Assembly: GCA_900556015.1 (NCBI GenBank)
Contig: USNH01000016.1
Span: 1-9,948, forward strand
Direction: 5' to 3'
From: an uncultured Eubacteriales bacterium
GTDB lineage: Bacteria; Bacillota_A; Clostridia; Oscillospirales; Oscillospiraceae
Length of the DNA: 9,948 nt
The position numbers and the translations under genes were made by a program. Positions 7,493 to 9,948 of this stretch are shown one piece after another; the stretch's first letter is position 1, and each line of letters starts with the position of its first letter. A model generated the notes under the pieces. That model was not told the origin of the DNA. It was given only the letters and a program-made list of their open reading frames with translations, and did not search any database.

Positions 7493-7538
7493 TGTTGTGG
7501 AGGTTGAAAAACGATCGCCATGAATCAGCCGAGGACTG

Positions 7539-8708
7539 TTATGTGATATCCGCGCCGGAGGGATCGCTTTCTGTCCCTGCCGGCAGCTCCACCGCGATGG
7601 TCGTGCCCTTGTCCGAGCTTTCCTCCACCCAAACGGAGCCGCCGTGGAGATCGGCGATCTCCCACACCAGAGAAAGTCCCAGTCCCGCGCCGCCGTACTC
7701 GCGGCTGCGGGATTTGTCTACCCGGAAGAAGGGCTGGAAGATACTGCGCTGATATTCCTCCGGAATGCCGCAGCCGGTGTCGGAAACGCGAATGATGCAC
7801 TTTTCCTGCCCCTGTGCAAGCTCGACCCGCACCGAGCCGCCGAGGCGGTTGTATTTGACAGCGTTCTCCGTCAGGTTGAAGAGCATGCGGTAGATCAGCG
7901 CGTCGCTGCCGGTCAGGGCGGCGTCGCCCTCCGCTTCCAGCGTGATGCTTCGCTTCTCCGCCAGCGGCGCGAGATCTGTGAAGATCTCCTCGACCATGGG
8001 GGCGAGCTGGAGCTGCTCGTTCCGCGCCACCTGCTGCAAATTGCTCATCTCCAGCAGCGTCTTGGTCATCTGCGTCAGCCGCTCCGTCTGCTCGCGCAAA
8101 AGCGTGAGGAATTCCGCCGTCTCCGGCCGCACATCGGGATGCTCCGCGGAAAACAGCTCCAGCTGCGCCTGCATCAGCGCCAGCGGCGTGCGCAGCTCGT
8201 GGGCGGCGTTGCCGGTGAACTGCCGCTGGGCGGCAAAGGCGTTGTTCAGCCGCTCCAGCATCTGGTTGAACGAGCGGCTCAGCTGCCGGAACTCCGAAAT
8301 AGCGTCTTCATCGATCCTCATATCGGCAAGATTGTTCAGCTGCACCTGCTCCACCTGCGAGGTAAAGCTGCGCAGGGGCTTGAGAGCGCGTCCGCTGACG
8401 AAATAGGCGAGGATGCCGCTGAGCAGCGTTACCGCCGCCGTGATGTACCAGTTGGTGGTGCGGAAGCGCCCCTGCACCCCATCGACGACGATGGTCAACT
8501 CCTCGTTGGGCGCTATGAGCTGCGGGTCAAAGCTCGCCGCTCCGCCATCATTCAGGATCACCGTGCCGCCGCCCTGTAAGCTGTCCGCAATGGTGTCCAT
8601 ATAGTACACACCGGAGGAGCACAGCAGCAAATTCATGGCCACGCAGGTGATGCCGATGAGCAGGACGGACATCAGCGTGATGCGCCACTGCAGGGAAAGC
8701 CGCTTCAT
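7539..8708 (-). CDS. Two-component sensor histidine kinase
   Basis: This 389-residue membrane kinase has two transmembrane segments (about residues 10-30 and 88-106), which flank a short extracytoplasmic loop of about 55 residues. A HAMP-like linker (about 107-155), a dimerisation domain and a catalytic ATPase domain follow. Motifs: H-box FTGNAAHELRTPLA with phospho-acceptor His170, N-box NLTENAVKYN (N282), G1 DTGCGIP (from D310), F-box FQPFFR and G2 GGAGLGLSL (339-347). It is a HisKA/HATPase_c kinase of the OmpR-partner type. The start ATG at 8708 overlaps the regulator stop by ATGA, so the pair is translated together. The C-terminus (VELPAGTESDPSGADIT, then TAA) looks natural, so the nearby break at 7492 has not cut this gene. 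The small loop gives no clue to its signal; envelope or antimicrobial stress is common for such kinases. Confidence 0.93.
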   Translation of the reverse strand: MKRLSLQWRITLMSVLLIGITCVAMNLLLCSSGVYYMDTIADSLQGGGTVILNDGGAASFDPQLIAPNEELTIVVDGVQGRFRTTNWYITAAVTLLSGILAYFVSGRALKPLRSFTSQVEQVQLNNLADMRIDEDAISEFRQLSRSFNQMLERLNNAFAAQRQFTGNAAHELRTPLALMQAQLELFSAEHPDVRPETAEFLTLLREQTERLTQMTKTLLEMSNLQQVARNEQLQLAPMVEEIFTDLAPLAEKRSITLEAEGDAALTGSDALIYRMLFNLTENAVKYNRLGGSVRVELAQGQEKCIIRVSDTGCGIPEEYQRSIFQPFFRVDKSRSREYGGAGLGLSLVWEIADLHGGSVWVEESSDKGTTIAVELPAGTESDPSGADIT

Positions 8709-9382
8709 TCCTCCTCGCCTCCCATCAGATAGCCCTCGCCGATGCGGTTGCGGATGGGGTCATAGCCCAGCACGGCGCGGAGCTTTTTGCGCAGGGCGGA
8801 GATGTGGACGCGAATGGAATTGCTGAAGCTGTCCACGCTGTTGTCCCAAACGTGATCCATCAGCTCCTCCTGACTCACCGGCCGCCCCTGATGCACCATC
8901 AAATATTCCAGAATACCCGTTTCCTTCCGGGTCAGCGTCAAGGTCTGCCCGTTGACGGCGGCGGTGCGGGAGCGGGTGTCGAAGCTCAGGCCTCCGCAGC
9001 TTAGCAGCACATCCTGCTGGGTGAACTGCCGCAATGTCAGGCTGCGGATGCGGGCCTCCAGCTCCGCCAAGTGGAAGGGCTTTGCCAGATAGTCGTTTGC
9101 CCCGGCGTCCAGCCCCGCAACCTTGTCCTCCACCTCACTGCGGGCGGAGAGGATCAGCACCCGCGTCTCCCGGTCGGTCTGCCGCAGGGTGCGCAGCACC
9201 GTCATGCCGTCCTTTTTCGGCAGGTTCAGATCAAGAAGTACCAGATCGTAGCGCTCCACCCCCAGAAGCGCCAGCGCCTTTTCCCCGTCATAGCAGTAGT
9301 CCACGCTGTAGGCCAGCCGCCGCAGGCTGCGGACGATGGTCTCGCACAGGGCGCGTTCATCTTCAATTACTAAAAGGTGCAT
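8705..9382 (-). CDS. OmpR/PhoB-family response regulator
   Basis: This 225-residue DNA-binding regulator is the partner of the kinase that follows it. The receiver domain (about residues 1-115) has the acidic pocket E7-D8, phospho-acceptor Asp51 in LLDLNLP, switch Ser79 in LILSA and Lys101 in LAKPF. A winged-helix effector domain follows (about 125-221), with the recognition region SNSIRVHISALRKKL and the hairpin wing NRIGEGYLM. AAGGAGGG at 9388-9395 (on the - strand) sits about 5 bases upstream of the ATG at 9382 and fixes the start. The gene is divergent from the CXXC peptide gene across a 147-base region that holds its own consensus TATAAT and a perfect inverted repeat. Autoregulation and control of the divergent operon are therefore likely. 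Confidence 0.95.
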   Translation of the reverse strand: MHLLVIEDERALCETIVRSLRRLAYSVDYCYDGEKALALLGVERYDLVLLDLNLPKKDGMTVLRTLRQTDRETRVLILSARSEVEDKVAGLDAGANDYLAKPFHLAELEARIRSLTLRQFTQQDVLLSCGGLSFDTRSRTAAVNGQTLTLTRKETGILEYLMVHQGRPVSQEELMDHVWDNSVDSFSNSIRVHISALRKKLRAVLGYDPIRNRIGEGYLMGGEEE

Positions 9383-9423
9383 GAGAGCCCTCCTTTTTAT
9401 TTCTTCGTTTTTGTGTTGCTTTC

Positions 9424-9429
9424 ATTATA
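9424..9429 (-). promoter_or_regulatory. -10 element of the regulator-kinase operon
   Basis: The - strand reads TATAAT exactly, about 42 bases upstream of the regulator ATG. No good TTGACA lies 16-18 bases further upstream. The nearest candidate, TTAACG (9450-9455 on the + strand), is 20 bases away and overlaps the inverted repeat, which suggests an activator-dependent promoter. Confidence 0.65.
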
Positions 9430-9450
9430 GCAAAAACAGATAAGGTTTGC

Positions 9451-9470
9451 GTTAAGTTTTCGTTCTTAAC
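9451..9470. promoter_or_regulatory. Candidate operator: inverted repeat GTTAAG-N8-CTTAAC
   Basis: The half-sites at 9451-9456 and 9465-9470 are perfect reverse complements separated by 8 bases. The site lies between the two divergent -10 elements. Related TAAG/TTAAC words continue on both sides (TAAG at 9441-9444, TTAAC at 9478-9482), so a tandem-repeat reading is also possible. OmpR-family regulators commonly bind such repeats, and TTTAAG-type words are known for CiaR. That the adjacent regulator binds here is inference. Confidence 0.5.
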
Positions 9471-9492
9471 AGAGACTTTAACTCTCCCGCGC

Positions 9493-9498
9493 TATGAT
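9493..9498 (+). promoter_or_regulatory. -10 element of the CXXC peptide / 4Fe-4S gene pair
   Basis: TATGAT lies 31 bases upstream of the ATG at 9530. No recognisable -35 hexamer is present at 16-18 bases spacing. TTAACA lies 21 bases upstream, inside the repeat region, which again fits activation by the divergent regulator. Confidence 0.5.
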
Positions 9499-9529
9499 GG
9501 GGACACAAAATCGGAAAGGGTGATGAAAA

Positions 9530-9676
9530 ATGAGCTGCGGGAAAAAGGCCGCGGCGCAGGTCGTGCTGCTGATGGCCGGAGCCGCCATGCTGTGCTTCGG
9601 CGTCTGGCGGGGCGAGGCGGCGACGGTGCTGAGCAAAGCAATCAAATTATGTCTGGAGTGTGTGGGCATTGGGTAA
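9530..9676 (+). CDS. CD1871A-family CXXC-motif membrane peptide
   Basis: This 48-residue protein is short and easily missed in gene prediction. An N-terminal MSCGKK leads into one hydrophobic segment (VVLLMAGAAMLCFGVW, about residues 11-26), then RGEAATVLSKAIKLCLECVGIG with a CLEC (CXXC) motif at residues 41-44 near the C-terminus. This layout, including the GVxRGE and CLECxGIG tail, matches the CD1871A family as I know it. AAAGGG at 9515-9520 gives about 9 bases of spacing to the ATG. An out-of-frame ATG at 9523 belongs to a shadow frame. It precedes a membrane 4Fe-4S protein gene. Its role is unknown; redox-active or metal-binding cysteines at the membrane face are likely. C3 and C22 are extra cysteines. 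Confidence 0.85.
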   Translation: MSCGKKAAAQVVLLMAGAAMLCFGVWRGEAATVLSKAIKLCLECVGIG

Positions 9677-9701
9677 AAAGTTTTCAGGCGTTTCACAGAC
9701 C

Positions 9702-9948
9702 ATGTCCCGCTTCCGGGGCTGGATTCAGGCGGGGGCGACGCTGCTGACCAACCTGCATCTGCCGAACTTTCTCAAGGGCGGACTGTATCAGGGGGCGGGG
9801 AAGACCGTCTGCGTGCCGGGGCTGAACTGCTACTCCTGTCCGGCGGCCTCCGGAGCCTGTCCCATCGGGGCGTTTCAGGCGGTGGTGGGGTCTTCCAAGT
9901 TCAGCTTCTCCTATTATATCACAGGCTTTCTCATTCTGCTGGGCGTGC
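9702..9948 (+). CDS. Membrane 4Fe-4S binding protein, NapH/NosR-like, N-terminal part (cut by window edge)
   Basis: The frame is open to the right edge and gives 82 residues. After MSRFRGWIQAGATLLTNLHL comes a cysteine cluster, CVPGLNCYSCPAASGACPIG, with spacing CX5CX2CX6C-P, and then a hydrophobic segment beginning YYITGFLILLGV. This matches the 4Fe-4S membrane proteins found next to CD1871A-family peptides in Clostridia, which resemble NapH and related electron-transfer proteins and usually have a further Fe-S cluster downstream. The start is uncertain. ATG 9702 has no ribosome binding site, whereas TTG 9669 lies in frame, overlaps the end of the CXXC gene and has GGAG at 9655-9658. In either case translation is probably coupled to the peptide. 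Likely role: moving electrons across or along the membrane, perhaps for disulfide or metal redox chemistry. Confidence 0.82.
   Translation, partial: MSRFRGWIQAGATLLTNLHLPNFLKGGLYQGAGKTVCVPGLNCYSCPAASGACPIGAFQAVVGSSKFSFSYYITGFLILLGV

Larger units (their letters stand above)
9383..9529. promoter_or_regulatory. Divergent intergenic promoter region
   Basis: These 147 bases separate the regulator gene (- strand) from the CXXC peptide gene (+ strand) and are clearly AT-richer than the flanking genes. They hold both ribosome binding sites, both -10 elements and the inverted repeat. No terminator hairpin or extra reading frame was seen. Confidence 0.8.

Noticed and set aside
7492..7752. Possible frameshifted continuation of the truncated ECF ATPase
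   Set aside because: The +1 frame beginning MLWRLKNDRHESAED shows no LSGGQ, Walker B or switch motif and soon becomes antisense kinase sequence. A simple frameshift does not rescue domain 2.
7644..8579. 311-codon + strand frame opposite the sensor kinase
   Set aside because: It is antisense to a kinase with all HisKA/HATPase motifs and shows repetitive Leu/Arg/Gln/His-rich shadow composition.
1..9948. CRISPR arrays, tRNA or rRNA genes, insertion-sequence ends, integrase attachment sites
   Set aside because: No regularly spaced repeats, tRNA-like folds with a CCA/TTC-arm pattern, rRNA sequence, transposase or recombinase frames were found on reading both strands. This was by eye, so tRNAscan and an IS database search would be decisive.

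Overview
The window is a patchwork of bacterial genes, GC-rich throughout, with almost no non-coding DNA. Most of it (about 664 to the right end) looks like Clostridia (Oscillospiraceae-like gut Firmicutes). The grounds are a DUF3793 fragment next to a short-chain flavodoxin, strong AAGGAGG ribosome binding sites, an MptD-type ECF S component, and a CD1871A-family CXXC peptide followed by a membrane 4Fe-4S protein. The first ~660 bases differ: they encode the C-terminal part of an MgtE magnesium channel in very GC-rich codons, with a Desulfovibrio-like flavour by my impression only.

Layout. (1) 2-958: one open frame that starts as MgtE and ends as the C-terminal half of a DUF3793 protein, i.e. 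an in-frame chimera with its seam near 650-670. (2) 995-7492, all on the + strand: a flavodoxin, two exporter-fold ABC half-transporters (membrane plus ATPase domain each), an ECF S component, an ECF T component and a double ECF ATPase. The last three junctions in this run that matter for coupling (ABC1/ABC2, S/T, T/A) are 4-base ATGA stop/start overlaps. The final ATPase gene stops a third of the way into its second ATPase domain. (3) 7539-9382, on the - strand: an OmpR-type response regulator and its sensor kinase, overlapping by ATGA. (4) 9530 to the right edge, on the + strand and divergent from the regulator: a 48-residue CXXC membrane peptide and the start of a membrane 4Fe-4S protein. 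The 147-base divergent intergenic region holds two -10 elements and a perfect inverted repeat, GTTAAG-N8-CTTAAC.

How the genes may work together. Flavodoxin replaces ferredoxin when iron is scarce. Paired exporter-fold ABC proteins of this kind (YbtP/YbtQ, IrtA/IrtB) import iron-siderophore complexes in other bacteria. An ECF module next to such a pair suggests uptake of one scarce ligand, perhaps a metal chelate; this is inference and no substrate can be read from the sequence. The two-component system probably controls itself and the CXXC/4Fe-4S genes across the divergent promoter. From memory, CD1871A is numbered within conjugative transposon CTn5 of Clostridioides difficile, so the right-hand part may be cargo of a Tn1549/CTn5-like element, but no integrase, relaxase or attachment site is visible here.

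The two broken genes (at about 660 and 7490) bracket the flavodoxin-ABC-ECF block. They may mark real recombination or errors in a metagenomic assembly. No rRNA, tRNA, CRISPR array, insertion sequence or replication origin was recognised, and no gene-free stretch exceeds 300 bases.
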